A DNA stretch of 64,000 nt from Marsupella aquatica (taxonomy: Eukaryota; Marchantiophyta). This document shows positions 1-10,379 of the stretch, piece after piece (positions within the stretch are counted from its first letter, which is position 1; each line of letters begins with the position of its first letter). The notes below the pieces were generated by a model. The model did not search any database and was not told where the DNA came from. It worked only from the letters and a program-made list of their open reading frames with translations. The position numbers and the translations under genes were made by a program. Location: the NCBI GenBank assembly GCA_973895155.1, contig OZ316895.1:18848001-18912000 (forward strand), given 5' to 3'.

Positions 1-1569
1 GAACCATCATGGTAGGCAATACTTTTGCTAAAGTTTTGGGAGGACTACTTGAAGCCAGATTAAGCTCTTGGTTGGAGAGTGAGATGAAAAGGGCACCTTC
101 ACAAGCAGGTTTTAGGAGAGAATTCAGCACTATGGATCACATTCTCTGCTTGAGGGTGTTGTGTGAAAAGGCCAAATCTCCACATAAACCATTATTTTGC
201 TTGTTTGTGGACTTCTCCAAGGCCTTTGACAAAGTTTCCCGATCCAAGCTTTGGGATAGGATGGTGGAGTTGGAAGTGCCTGAAGAGCTCAGGTTGGCTG
301 TTTCTAAATTGTACCAAGAAGTGCGCATCAAACTTTCAAAGGAAACCTCTGAAGAAATCTGGAGCACTCTTGGGGTGATCCAAGGTTGTCCTCTCTCACC
401 AACTCTCTTTGGCATCTTCATTGATCAGCTACACAACATTTTGGAGGAGCATGGTGGAGTGGGCACTCAATTGGGTAGGTTTGTCCTCCAACTTCTTATA
501 TTTGCAGATGATGTGGTCCTACTTGCTCATGCTCAAGAAGCTTTGCAAAGACATCTCAATGCCTTGGAGGAGTTTTGTCAAGCAACAGGGATGGTAGTCA
601 ACCTCAAGAAGACCAAGTGTTTGGGCATTGGCACACGACAAAATCCAGAGCTCTACTTCCAAGGGAATCTGGTGGAATTTGTGAGGACCTACAAATACCT
701 TGGGGTGGAGTTCTCTCAAAACTTGAGTTGGGCCTCATGTGTAAAATCTAGGGCTGCCAATGGGTACAGAGCTTTTTATGCATTCATGAACAAATGCAAA
801 AGAGCTGGTCTACACACTTGGAGGTTAAGGAAACATCTCTTTGGAGCTTTGGTGAAACCAGTCATTCTTTATGGAGCACCAATTTGGGGAGCAGGTGTGT
901 CTAAATCTGGGTGGCAACAGATTGAGGGGCTGCAAAAGCTATTTCTTGAGATGGAGCTTGGGATCAAGTCACAAACCCCATATGCACTTACACTTGCAGA
1001 GGCAGGCTTGTTTCCTTTGGAGGTGGAGGCACTCTTCCACACACTCAAATACATCATGCGTGTAAGAGAGTTGGAGGAAAACAGATTTCCTTTTCATGCC
1101 TTGCGTTCATCTTCAGCTAAAGGGTGGTATGCAGATGTGTGCAGGTGGGCCCATGCTTGGGATTTTCCTGAACATGAATGGCCAACACACCCAACCAAGC
1201 TAAGAGCAAAACTTGAGCAAAAGGCTTTGCACAAACTTTGGCATGAACCTAGCCCACGGCAGCAATACTACATGAGAGATGTGAACCCCATGAAGAAATA
1301 TCGAGAACAAGAATACTTATCTAGCACTATCTCAGTACAACTTAGACAACTTATTGCTCAGTATAGACTAAGCTCACACCACCTTGAAGTAGAACAAGGG
1401 AGATGGAAGGATATTGACAGGAAAAAGAGGGTTTGTCAACTATGTGATAGCTCTAGTATAGAGAATGAATATCATGTATTCATTGCTTGCAAGTTTTATG
1501 AGGGGGTTAGGATGGCATCTCAAATCTTGGTGAAAGATTTGTATGCATTGTTTGGTCTGCCCCCTCAAT
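1..1569 (+). mobile_element. LINE copy A, 3' part of ORF2 (cut by window start)
   Basis: This non-LTR retrotransposon fragment is nearly identical to the reverse complement of about 5617-7196 (LINE copy B), with only a few substitutions seen. The 5' part lies outside the window. Homology to copy B stops abruptly after the ORF2 codons for FGLPPQ at about 1569. The normal 3' end and the repeat tail of copy B are missing and unrelated sequence follows, so this copy is truncated or recombined at its 3' side. Confidence 0.9.
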
Positions 1570-1799
1570 CCGCGGAAAATTCAGACATGGAGTGGATGGC
1601 GTTATGTGCATTGGTCTCTGATATGTGGAATTCCAAAAACTTGTCCACATACCCATTCTTCATGAAGTCCTTCTTCATCTTGAGGATGGAGCTCTATTGG
1701 AGAGTCCGAACTGCCTCCATCGTCATCAAACGACATAGTGGAATCCGAGGTGGCTCTCTGGGCTTCCCGCTTGGGTCAGCTCCAAATGAAACCAAGTAA
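3..1799 (+). pseudogene. LINE ORF2 C-terminal part (reverse transcriptase), chimeric end
   Basis: The frame is open from base 3; the first ATG is at 9 but matches an internal methionine of copy B, so this is the C-terminal half of ORF2. Counting from that ATG, the reverse transcriptase palm motif FVDFSKAFD is at residues 66-74, the GxxQGCPLSP motif near 122-131 and the catalytic FADD at 165-168. A zinc-knuckle-like CxxC...HxxxxC motif (CQLC ... HVFIAC) follows near residue 480, as in many LINE ORF2 proteins. The last roughly 77 residues (from about 1570) are not LINE sequence but read-through into neighbouring DNA. This copy lacks the one-base deletion that truncates copy B ORF2. The endonuclease part would lie left of the window. 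Confidence 0.85.
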
Positions 1800-1993
1800 T
1801 CCCCAACAATCCCTTTGAAAGCACCTTTGTTCAAACGTTCAGCAGACATATTTTCAAAGTTCAGAACCTTCGGCTCCAGCTTCTTCATTGTGTGCGTTTC
1901 CCGACCACTGGTGGTGCTCTTTGCTATCTTTGATCTGGTCTGCCAACCAGACAATGAAGGAGAGGGAGCGGGTTGCTTCCTCTTCCCTGTCAT
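1694..1993 (-). CDS. Hypothetical 99-residue ORF, possible first exon
   Basis: This small ORF begins with a true ATG at 1993 and is basic at its N-terminus (MTGKRKQPAPSP). It runs antisense to the chimeric tail of LINE copy A. I do not recognise it. Its start next to the repeat-rich tract at 2047-2610 could mean it is the first exon of a gene or retroelement into which LINE copy A inserted or recombined, but coding by chance is equally possible. Confidence 0.2.
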   Translation of the reverse strand: MTGKRKQPAPSPSLSGWQTRSKIAKSTTSGRETHTMKKLEPKVLNFENMSAERLNKGAFKGIVGDYLVSFGADPSGKPREPPRIPLCRLMTMEAVRTLQ

Positions 1994-2046
1994 TTTCAGA
2001 ACGCTTTTCTCTCACCAACTACTAAATCGCACGAGCGCAACTTCAC

Positions 2047-2610
2047 TTGCATAGCACTTGCACCACCCATGGCTCAATCGCAGCAAGCTCAATCACTAGC
2101 ACTCATACGACACTTGCACCGTCCACACCTCAAATACTGCCAATTGCACAGCACTTGCACCGCCCACAGCTCAATCGCAGCAAGCACAATCACTTGCACT
2201 CGCACGACACTTGGACCACCCATAGCACTTGCACCGCCCACAGCTCAATCACTAGCAGTCTCCGAGAGCACTTCAACTTGCATCGCCCACAACTCACAAC
2301 ACTCAATTGCACTGCTTCCACCACTCGCATAGCACTTGCACTTACACTGCTACAACTCACAGCACTCAATCCACAACGCACCCGCACTTGCACCCGCAGC
2401 GCCTCACTGATTGTTTGGGAGTTTTGCCCACAGCGCACAACTCACAACACTCGCACCCTAAACCTCAGCAACATCTACAACGCACTCACACTTGCACTAC
2501 ATCTGAGCTCAATCTATAGCGCACAGAGAGGGAAAGATCACACACTAAGGCACACGGGCACACTCAATCCACAATCGCATCCGCACTTGCACTCACTCCG
2601 CCTCAATTGC
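2047..2610. repeat. Imperfect CACTTGCAC-rich repeat tract
   Basis: The 9-mer CACTTGCAC or close variants occurs about ten times in 560 bases (near 2050, 2104, 2151, 2190, 2227, 2330, 2380, 2487, 2580), often followed by CGCCCACAGCTCAATC. Spacing is irregular, so this is a degenerate minisatellite. Long open frames here are a by-product of the repeat and are not called as genes. Confidence 0.6.
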
Positions 2611-2699
2611 AATTCAAATGAGGAAAGGCGAGAGATGGAGGGGACAAGGGTGGATGTAGTCATTATCATCATTAGGCAACGAAAGATCTAGGGGCATCA

Positions 2700-3062
2700 C
2701 AACTGAATTCACTACCGCCGTCACGCAGGTTGAGTCCCATCCAAGCAACGGGAGATCTATGGGGCCACTCATTGATTACAGGTGGTAGGGGCCACGGGAG
2801 GAAGTTGACATGTTAGCAATTTATTGGCTTATATGTAGTCATACTCTGATAATGATGAATGCCTGGATTTGACTCATGTCAGAGTTGCAACACTGAAGTA
2901 CCTGTATAGATGCTTTCATTATTATTACCCCTTCACACCATAATGTCCTTGGTACAATTGATTCCAAACCAGATAAGATTTCCTATCATTACGCGGTATT
3001 AATGAGTATGATCGTTCAACGATCGGCTTTAATTGCAAAAAATATACAGTACTCGCATGACA
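2700..3062. other. No recognisable feature
   Basis: AT-rich sequence between the CACTTGCAC tract and the first satellite. I see no coding homology, RNA gene or repeat structure here. Confidence 0.4.
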
Positions 3063-3755
3063 TGTGAGGCCAGTCTCAAGTTGGGACATGTTCCTGATTG
3101 TCTTCGAGATGACATGTCAGGTCAGGACCCATGTTAGAGAGGCTCTCTGAGATGACATGTAATGGCAAGACCCATGTTAGAGAGCGTCTTTGACATGACA
3201 TGTCAGGTCAGGACCCATATCAGAGAGGCTCTCCAAGACGACATATCATGGCAAGACCCATGTTAGAGAGCATCTCCAAGATGACATGTCAGGTGAGGAC
3301 CCATGTCAGAGAGGCTCTCCGAGATGACATGTCAGGGCAAGACCCATGTTAGAGAGGCTCTCCAAGATGATATGTAAGGTCGAGACTTAAGTTGGAGAGG
3401 CTCTCCAAGATGACATATCATGACGAGACCCATGTCAGAGAGGCTCTCCGGGATGACATGTAAGGTTGGGAATTAAGTCGGAGAGGCTCTTCCGAGATGA
3501 CATGTCAGGTCAGGACCCATGTCAGAGAGGCTCTCCGAGATGACATGTAATGACAAGACCCATGTTAGAGAGCGTCTCCAACATGACATGTCAGGTGAGG
3601 ACCCATGTCAGAGAGGCTCTCCGAGATGATATGTCATGACGAGACCCATGTTAGAGAGCGTCTTCGAGATGACATGGTAAGGTTGGGACTTAAGTCGGAG
3701 AGGCTCTTCGAGATGACATGTCATGATGAGACCCATGTCAAAGAGGCTCTCCTCA
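3063..3755. repeat. Satellite array 1, 43-bp unit, about 16 copies
   Basis: Tandem units built on GACATGTCAGGTCAGGACCC followed by ATGTTAGAGAGGCTCTCCGA. The marker GACCCAT starts at 3126, 3169 and 3212, giving a period of exactly 43. Units alternate between TCAGGTCAGG, AATGGCAAG and AAGGTTGGG variants, suggesting a higher-order order of subtypes. Each unit holds an imperfect palindrome around GAGAGGCTCTC. Because 43 is not a multiple of 3, the open frames crossing the array are incidental. Confidence 0.85.
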
Positions 3756-4075
3756 CTGTGACCGCAATTCAGCCCACTATGTACATATATGTGTGTTTCC
3801 AACTTGCTCTTGTCAAGATTTCATCATGAGAGATACTGGAAGATACTTCTTCCCTTGCAAACACTTGTATTGGTGCTATAAAAACATTTGTGGACAAGAT
3901 CTAGAGAGTGACCAAGAGATCCACTAGCCAATCTTGAAACTTAGTGAGGTTAGAAAACTGGTGTTAGATGTAGCAGGCTCAGGGTGAATGCATCTTGAAG
4001 ATGTTTAGTGTTAATGGGTCAAATGTCACTATTTTGTATCCTTTCATAATAATAAATGTTCAAGATTTCAAATGA

Positions 4076-4375
4076 TGTTGATCCCATCTCGGAGAGGCTC
4101 TCCAACATTCCAACCCAGTGTTGATCCCATCTTGGAGAGGCTCTCCGACATTCCATCCCAGTGTTGATCCCATCTCGGAGAGGCTCTCCAAGATTCTAAC
4201 CCAGTGTTGATCCCATCTCAGAGAACCTCTCCAAGATTCCAACCTTAAATGATCCCGTCTTAGAGAGCCTCTCCAAGATTCCAACCCAGTGTTGATCCCA
4301 TCTCAGAGAGGCTCTCTGAGATTCCAACAATTCTTGGAGACATTGCTAACCAATCTCAGAGAGGCCTCCGAGATT
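4076..4375. repeat. Satellite array 2, 43-bp unit, about 7 copies
   Basis: Tandem units of the form TGTTGATCCCATCTCGGAGA then GGCTCTCCAAGATTCCAACC CAG (written in pieces). The unit starts at 4076 and again at 4119, period 43. It shares the GGAGAGGCTCTCC palindrome and the period with array 1, but the flanking part of the unit is different. The last units are degenerate. Confidence 0.85.
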
Positions 4376-5396
4376 GATTAAACCATGAAGCGCGCCCCAG
4401 CCCCATTCAACTGCAAAAAGGATTTGTCAAATCTTGCTAACCTAACTTAATGCTTTTTGTAGTCAATCTCTAATTTTTCTATCGCCGTCTTCTGGTCGTG
4501 CCAAAAAGGTGCTTAATTATCACCCAATTTCAGCCTCACATATGTAGCTAGGTTGGGTTTACTTATTGCCATGCCCCATAAACCTTCATGTTTCCCATGC
4601 CCCCTTCATATATGACAACCAATGCATGGTTCATGTTCAATATAAGTCCAACTTAAATGTCCAACTTAAATATATATGATCAGCTCTTCACTACCCCAAC
4701 CCTAAAAAAGTGTACTTATCATAATGGTAATGTGGGGTCATATATACCTGACTATTTGGCCACATTTTCACCAAAGGGGGTGGTTCAAAGTTGTGACTAA
4801 CCACTCACCCCACATATAACTATTGCGTAAGTCCTTTGGTTTCAAAGGAAAAAACTAATTAGGCAAATCATAGACTTTTGTGTCTCTTTTGTGCTTTCAA
4901 TGTCTCCACTTCAATGTGCGTGAGTGTGCCTTTGGACACAAGTTTAGGGTGCGCGGGTTTCGTTTAACACGGCAGCAGAGTGCAAAGTTGAGTTGAATGT
5001 GCGCGGGAACTCGGTTTAGGGAAAAACTAGCTTGTCCATTCTGCTGTCGGCCGGGGACATTCATCGTGCCTGAAGGTTTTGTGAAGGGTTTTGTGCGAGG
5101 AGCTTTACGGACTTCACTCTCGCTTGAGAGATGGTGATGGCAGGCAGGTGCAACAGCAGTGCTTGATCAAGGCTGGACTTTATTGCGTAAGTCCCTGCTC
5201 GTCGTCTGGATATGTCATTGTTGTCGGGGTCTTCATGCTCGTCTGATTTGTCTTCTGCTCTTTGTGGCCGAGAGTCGACTACCTCACTCACTGACTTCTT
5301 GTCCAATGCATACCACAACCCTATTCCTCGTTCTCAGTCTACGAATTGTTTCCAAAACTATTCGGAGAAACTGAGTCAAAGTGTCGTTCGTTGAGT
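4376..5396. other. Unrecognised spacer between satellite 2 and LINE copy B
   Basis: No protein homology recognised. Short ORFs at 5061-5318 (minus) and 5159-5394 (plus) overlap on opposite strands and show no known motif. The segment 4890-5050 is GC-richer than its surroundings and may be part of a diverged element. Confidence 0.3.
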
Positions 5397-5415
5397 GGTA
5401 ATGGTAATGGTAATG
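5397..5415 (-). repeat. LINE 3' tail, (TTACCA)3-like
   Basis: The minus strand reads CATTACCATTACCATTACC immediately after the LINE 3' untranslated region. Such short tandem tails mark the 3' end of many poly(A)-less LINEs and define the insertion boundary here. Confidence 0.7.
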
Positions 5416-5522
5416 TATTATAAGCTCCGGGACCATGAAAGTCAAAGGAGCTGCCACAAAAAGTAAAGTACAATGCAATCAAAGAAAAGAGCAACCAAAA
5501 GAGATTGCTCAGAAGAGGACAA

Positions 5523-5697
5523 CTATGTCCTCAAAGAAACTATGGACCTAGAGAGCCCTGAAAGATTTTCCAAACCTATTCTCCTTTCCCTATCCACCGC
5601 AAAGATATATCTTCCAAGTTGCTGAGGGGGTAGACCAAACAATGCATACAAATCTTTCACCAAGATTTGAGATGCCATCCTAACCCCCTCATAAACT
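5523..5697 (-). pseudogene. Frameshifted C-terminal end of LINE ORF2
   Basis: After the one-base deletion near 5697 the original frame continues as YEGVRMASQILVKDL, matching copy A, and then LINE-specific residues PPQQLGRYIFAVDRE up to a TAG at 5523-5525. This is the native C-terminus of the family, which copy A lacks because its homology ends just after PPQ. Confidence 0.7.
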
Positions 5698-8600
5698 TGC
5701 AAGCAATGAATACATGATATTCATTCTCTATACTAGAGCTATCACATAGTTGACAAACCCTCTTTTTCCTGTCAATATCCTTCCATCTCCCTTGTTCTAC
5801 TTCAAGGTGGTGTGAGCTTAGTCTATACTGAGCAATAAGTTGTCTAAGTTGTACTGAGATAGTGCTAGATAAGTATTCTTGTTCTCGATATTTCTTCATG
5901 GGGTTCACATCTCTCATGTAGTATTGCTGCCGTGGGCTAGGTTCATGCCAAAGTTTGTGCAAAGCCTTTTGCTCAAGTTTTGCTCTTAGCTTGGTTGGGT
6001 GTGTTGGCCATTCATGTTCAGGAAAATCCCAAGCATGGGCCCACCTGCACACATCTGCATACCACCCTTTAGCTGAAGATGAGCGCAAGGCATGAAAAGG
6101 AAATCTGTTTTCCTCCAACTCTCTTACATGCATGATGTATTTGAGTGTGTGGAAGAGTGCCTCCACCTCCAAAGGAAACAAGCCTGCCTCTGCAAGTGTA
6201 AGTGCATATGGGGTTTGTGACTTGATCCCAAGCTCCATCTCAAGAAATAGCTTTTGCAGCCCCTCAATCTGTTGCCACCCAGATTTAGACACACCTGCTC
6301 CCCAAATTGGTGCTCCATAAAGAATGACTGGTTTCACCAAAGCTCCAAAGAGATGTTTCCTTAACCTCCAAGTGTGTAGACCAGCTCTTTTGCATTTGTT
6401 CATGAATGCATAAAAAGCTCTGTACCCATTGGCAGCCCTAGATTTTACACATGAGGCCCAACTCAAGTTTTGAGAGAACTCCACCCCAAGGTATTTGTAG
6501 GTCCTCACAAATTCCACCAGATTCCCTTGGAAGTAGAGCTCTGGATTTTGTCGTGTGCCAATGCCCAAACACTTGGTCTTCTTGAGGTTGACTACCATCC
6601 CTGTTGCTTGACAAAACTCCTCCAAGGCATTGAGATGTCTTTGCAAAGCTTCTTGAGCATGAGCAAGTAGGACCACATCATCTGCAAATATAAGAAGTTG
6701 GAGGACAAACCTACCCAATTGAGTGCCAACTCCACCATGCTCCTCCAAAATGTTGTGTAGCTGATCAATGAAGATGCCAAAGAGAGTTGGTGAGAGAGGA
6801 CAACCTTGGATCACCCCAAGAGTGCTCCAGATTTCTTCAGAGGTTTCCTTTGAAAGTTTGATGCGCACTTCTTGGTACAATTTAGAAACAGCCAACCTGA
6901 GCTCTTCAGGCACTTCCAACTCCACCATCCTATCCCAAAGCTTGGATCGGGAAACTTTGTCAAAGGCCTTGGAGAAGTCCACAAACAAGCAAAATAATGG
7001 TTTATGTGGAGATTTGGCCTTTTCACACAACACCCTCAAGCAGAGAATGTGATCCATAGTGCTGAATTCTCTCCTAAAACCTGCTTGTGAAGGTGCCCTT
7101 TTCATCTCACTCTCCAACCAAGAGCTTAATCTGGCTTCAAGTAGTCCTCCCAAAACTTTAGCAAAAGTATTGCCTACCATGATGGTTCTGTAGTTGTGCA
7201 CATCGTCCTTGTTGCCTGCCTTGAAGATAGGCACCACTCTTCTGGTCATCCAAGCTTTAGGTAAACCTAAAGCCATTGCTTGATTCAGCTCATGCACCAA
7301 GTTTGTTAGTAAAGAGGGTCCTCCCCACAAAAGAAGCTCCAAGTTCAGGCCCAACAGATCTTTAGCTTTCCCATGTTGCATGTGGGAAAGATGCACCTTC
7401 ACCTCCCTCTCTGTAAACTGAATGGTGTCCCCAAGGGGCAAAGGCATGCCACTAGCATCTGGAAAGAAATACAAGGATGTGACATAGGTTACCAGGTCCT
7501 GGTGATCCAAGGGGGGAGTAGTCTTGCCTGATTGCATTCTCTCCCAAAAACGTTTTGGATGTTTGATGAACTCCTCACATAGTGATTGTTGATGACTCTT
7601 CAAGAAGCACCTCTTCTTGTGTTTGATGAAGTTCTTGTACATAGTGAATGCCAAAAGTCTCTTTTCCCCTGAATGTGATCTTGCTTGCATCCTTGCTCTA
7701 GCACAATCCTCGTCAAACCAAGCCTTCATGTTTTGCTTTCTAGGGGGTTTGGTGGAGAAAGTAGAGGCTGCTGCTTGTGCTATGACTTCTGAGAGCTCAA
7801 TCTGATCATCCAGGGTATGGAGAAGATGTTCAAAGTTGGCTTTGAAGATGACTTCTCTATCAGGGTCTAGAAACAGAGGTTTGGGTACTGGCTTTCTATG
7901 CACTTTGTTTGGGATTGTGGTCAGGTCAAGATGGAACAACAAAGGCAAGTGTGAAGACTCTGGTTGTTGATCAAGTATTTGAAAGTCAACCACTCTAGTG
8001 GCAGAGGTAGGTGAGGCAAGAAGGTAATCAATGGTACTACATCCTTGTTTAGATCTAAAAGTGTAACCAGATGATTGGGGAAATCTCTCAAGCCCATTCA
8101 ATATTCTTAGATTACAAGAAGCTCCCAAATGCAAAAAGTGACGTGTCATGTCATTTGTTCTGGTGTCAAGAGCCTCTCTCACCCAAGGTATCTCTTCACT
8201 ACATGATGACCAAGGTAAAGTTCCTAAGTCCTCACTTTCAGTAAATTGTTCATTAGATACCCTGGCATTAAAGTCCCCCACTATCCATGTCTCCCCTAGT
8301 GGTGATATATCATGAATGACTTGGATTAACCTATGAAATGGATAATGTGCATCAGCAATTCCCATCTTATAGACATTCATATTAAGGGGAGCAAAGTAGG
8401 TGACAATCAGAAATGATGGAGTACCTCTGGTATGAAATCTCACCACCATGAACTGCTTGTTGGGATCTTCATGTTCAATAGAGGTGATGTGTTGAAGTTG
8501 ATTCTTGGTGTAGACAACAATGCCTCCAAACCCTCTTCCCCGTGTGGTCTTCTTCTCATTGAAGATGGATTGTATGCAAGTAAAGCCTTTAATGCTAGGT

Positions 8601-8716
8601 AGAGCATTTCCCTCATATTCCCAAGTCTCCGTGAAAAGCAAGATGTCAAAATTCTCAAACAAAGGTTCCCCTCCAATTGCTGTTTCTATGGAAAGTCCTG
8701 AAACATTCCATGCCAT
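5657..8716 (-). CDS. LINE ORF2: AP endonuclease and reverse transcriptase
   Basis: This protein nicks target DNA and copies LINE RNA at the nick. The first ATG is at 8716; an earlier in-frame TTG at 8725 is less likely. The N-terminal quarter is an exonuclease/endonuclease/phosphatase fold: MAWNVSGL, LLFTETW, GFGGIVVYTKN, WIVGDFNARV, STIDYLLAS and SSHLPL; the last replaces the usual SDH with SSH. The reverse transcriptase follows, with FVDFSKAFD near residue 575, GVIQGCPLSP near 630 and FADD near 675. A CxxC...HxxxxC knuckle lies near the end. Compared with copy A, one T is missing in the TTTT run at about 5697, shifting the frame, so the protein ends early at 5657. Without the deletion it would continue about 58 residues to a stop at 5523-5525. 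Confidence 0.9.
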   Translation of the reverse strand: MAWNVSGLSIETAIGGEPLFENFDILLFTETWEYEGNALPSIKGFTCIQSIFNEKKTTRGRGFGGIVVYTKNQLQHITSIEHEDPNKQFMVVRFHTRGTPSFLIVTYFAPLNMNVYKMGIADAHYPFHRLIQVIHDISPLGETWIVGDFNARVSNEQFTESEDLGTLPWSSCSEEIPWVREALDTRTNDMTRHFLHLGASCNLRILNGLERFPQSSGYTFRSKQGCSTIDYLLASPTSATRVVDFQILDQQPESSHLPLLFHLDLTTIPNKVHRKPVPKPLFLDPDREVIFKANFEHLLHTLDDQIELSEVIAQAAASTFSTKPPRKQNMKAWFDEDCARARMQARSHSGEKRLLAFTMYKNFIKHKKRCFLKSHQQSLCEEFIKHPKRFWERMQSGKTTPPLDHQDLVTYVTSLYFFPDASGMPLPLGDTIQFTEREVKVHLSHMQHGKAKDLLGLNLELLLWGGPSLLTNLVHELNQAMALGLPKAWMTRRVVPIFKAGNKDDVHNYRTIMVGNTFAKVLGGLLEARLSSWLESEMKRAPSQAGFRREFSTMDHILCLRVLCEKAKSPHKPLFCLFVDFSKAFDKVSRSKLWDRMVELEVPEELRLAVSKLYQEVRIKLSKETSEEIWSTLGVIQGCPLSPTLFGIFIDQLHNILEEHGGVGTQLGRFVLQLLIFADDVVLLAHAQEALQRHLNALEEFCQATGMVVNLKKTKCLGIGTRQNPELYFQGNLVEFVRTYKYLGVEFSQNLSWASCVKSRAANGYRAFYAFMNKCKRAGLHTWRLRKHLFGALVKPVILYGAPIWGAGVSKSGWQQIEGLQKLFLEMELGIKSQTPYALTLAEAGLFPLEVEALFHTLKYIMHVRELEENRFPFHALRSSSAKGWYADVCRWAHAWDFPEHEWPTHPTKLRAKLEQKALHKLWHEPSPRQQYYMRDVNPMKKYREQEYLSSTISVQLRQLIAQYRLSSHHLEVEQGRWKDIDRKKRVCQLCDSSSIENEYHVFIACKFMRGLGWHLKSW

Positions 8717-8737
8717 GACTCTCAAGGTCCCAATCCA

Positions 8738-9508
8738 TCATTTAGAAACAACTCTCTTCTTATTGGTAACAACAGCTTGTCCATTGCGCAAGTAGGCTAC
8801 CAATCCTTGGTCTTTGGCTACCCTCACCTTCTCAAGCTCAATTTTCCTTGCTTGGACTTGTGTGGGAGTCAGATCATCATCCAACCAAATCCTTAGCCCT
8901 TTAAGCATGCTCCTGTTAGCCATCACTCTAGCTTTCTCGGATTCAACTGCAAACTTCACCAAGATTGGACGTGGAAGGTCCCCCTTCTTTTGCCCAATCC
9001 TATATGCTTGCAAAATGATAGGGTCATGCACTTTCATCTGAGATTGGAAGAATGAAATTGCTACCTTCTTGGTGTCTTCCTTCTCCTCCTCAACAAGGCC
9101 TGATATTTTGCAGTTGCTGACTCTTGCATGCTGGTTCTTGTGTTCTTCCTCTAGTGCTCTTCTCTCCTCCTCCTTGGCTTGGACAAATTCCATATGTGAT
9201 TGTTTTGCAGCCTGTGCAAAGGTTTTGAGCTTCTCCTCAATCTCCCCTACAGCCTCATGTATCACTGATTTCTCTGGGCACATACTCTTCTCCATGTCTC
9301 CAAAACACGATGCAAGCAATGAGAGTTGCTTACCATTCTCCTGAGTTTGAGATCGAAGATCACTAATCAACCTCTTTTGCTTGACATTCTCATTCTTTAG
9401 CTCCGTCACCTCCTTGCTGAGTGTGGTAATCTCAATTGCGGAGTTTTCAGCCACAACTAAGATTTTCTCAAGCAAAGCCTTGAGATGGGCAATCTCCTCC
9501 GTTGCCAT
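8738..9508 (-). CDS. LINE ORF1: coiled-coil RNA-binding protein
   Basis: A 256-residue ORF1p-like protein that would coat LINE RNA. The first ATG is at 9508 (MATEEIAHLK); the open frame extends upstream to 9571 through monomer sequence but starts there with TTG. Residues about 5-120 are heptad-rich with many E, K and L, predicting a coiled coil. The C-terminal half (SNCKISGLVEEEKEDTKK, AYRIGQKKGDLPRPILVKF, LKGLRIWLDDDLTPTQ) has the pattern of the RRM-like and C-terminal domains of L1-type ORF1p. It is followed by ORF2 after 21 bases. The sequence corresponding to the first roughly 45 residues overlaps or abuts the repeat array, and N-terminal parts of this gene are duplicated at 10380-10752 and 11805-12177. 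Confidence 0.8.
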   Translation of the reverse strand: MATEEIAHLKALLEKILVVAENSAIEITTLSKEVTELKNENVKQKRLISDLRSQTQENGKQLSLLASCFGDMEKSMCPEKSVIHEAVGEIEEKLKTFAQAAKQSHMEFVQAKEEERRALEEEHKNQHARVSNCKISGLVEEEKEDTKKVAISFFQSQMKVHDPIILQAYRIGQKKGDLPRPILVKFAVESEKARVMANRSMLKGLRIWLDDDLTPTQVQARKIELEKVRVAKDQGLVAYLRNGQAVVTNKKRVVSK

Positions 9509-10379
9509 CACAAAGCTTTGCCAGTGATACACTCTCGCTGTTTGCAACACTCTGCCAAAATCTGAGCTCAAACCGCAGCCGATTGCCCTTCCAACTCGAA
9601 GTGAAATTTCGCCCCAAGCTCAGAATCCCGAAACTGGACACGTAGCAGATCGTGCATGCTAAAGTGCATACCAAGTGATGTCGGTTGCAGCTCTAACTTT
9701 GCCAGTGATACATTCTCGCTGTTTCCAATGCTCTGGCAAAGTCTGAGCTTAAACCGCAGCCAATTTCCCTTCCAACTCGAAGTGAAATTTCGCCCCAAGC
9801 TCAGAATTGCGAAACTGGAGACGTAACAGATCGTGCATGCTAAAGTGCATATCAAACGATGTCGGTTGCAGCTCTAACTTTGCCAGTGGTACATTCTTGC
9901 TGTTTCCAATGCTCTGGAAAAATCTGAGCTCAAACCGCAGCCGATTGCCCTTCCAACTCGAAGTGAAATTTCACCCCGAGCTCAGAATTGCGAAACTGGA
10001 GACGTAGCAGATCGCGCATGCTAAAGTGCATACCAAACAATGTCGGTTGCAGCTCTAACTTTGCCAGTGATACATTCTCGCTGTTTCCAATGCTCTGGCA
10101 AAGTCTGAGCTTAAACCGCAGCCGATTGCCCTTCCAACTCGAAGTGAAATTTCACCCCGAGCTCAGAATCGCGAAACTGGAGACGTAGCAGATCGCGCAT
10201 GCTAAAGTGCATACCAAGTGATGTCGGTTGCAGCTCTAACTTTGCCAGTGATACATTTTTGCTGTTTCCAATGCTCTGGCAAAATCTGAGCTCAAACCGC
10301 AGCCGATTGCCCTTCCAACTCGAAGTGAAATTTCACCCCGAGCTCAGAATCGCGAAACTGGAGACGTAGCAGATCGCGC

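Noticed and set aside
3605-4284. ORFs across the 43-bp satellites
   Set aside because: These are repeat artefacts, open only because the units are similar.
3063-4375. CRISPR-like array
   Set aside because: Units are contiguous with no unique spacers, and the genome is eukaryotic; this is satellite DNA.
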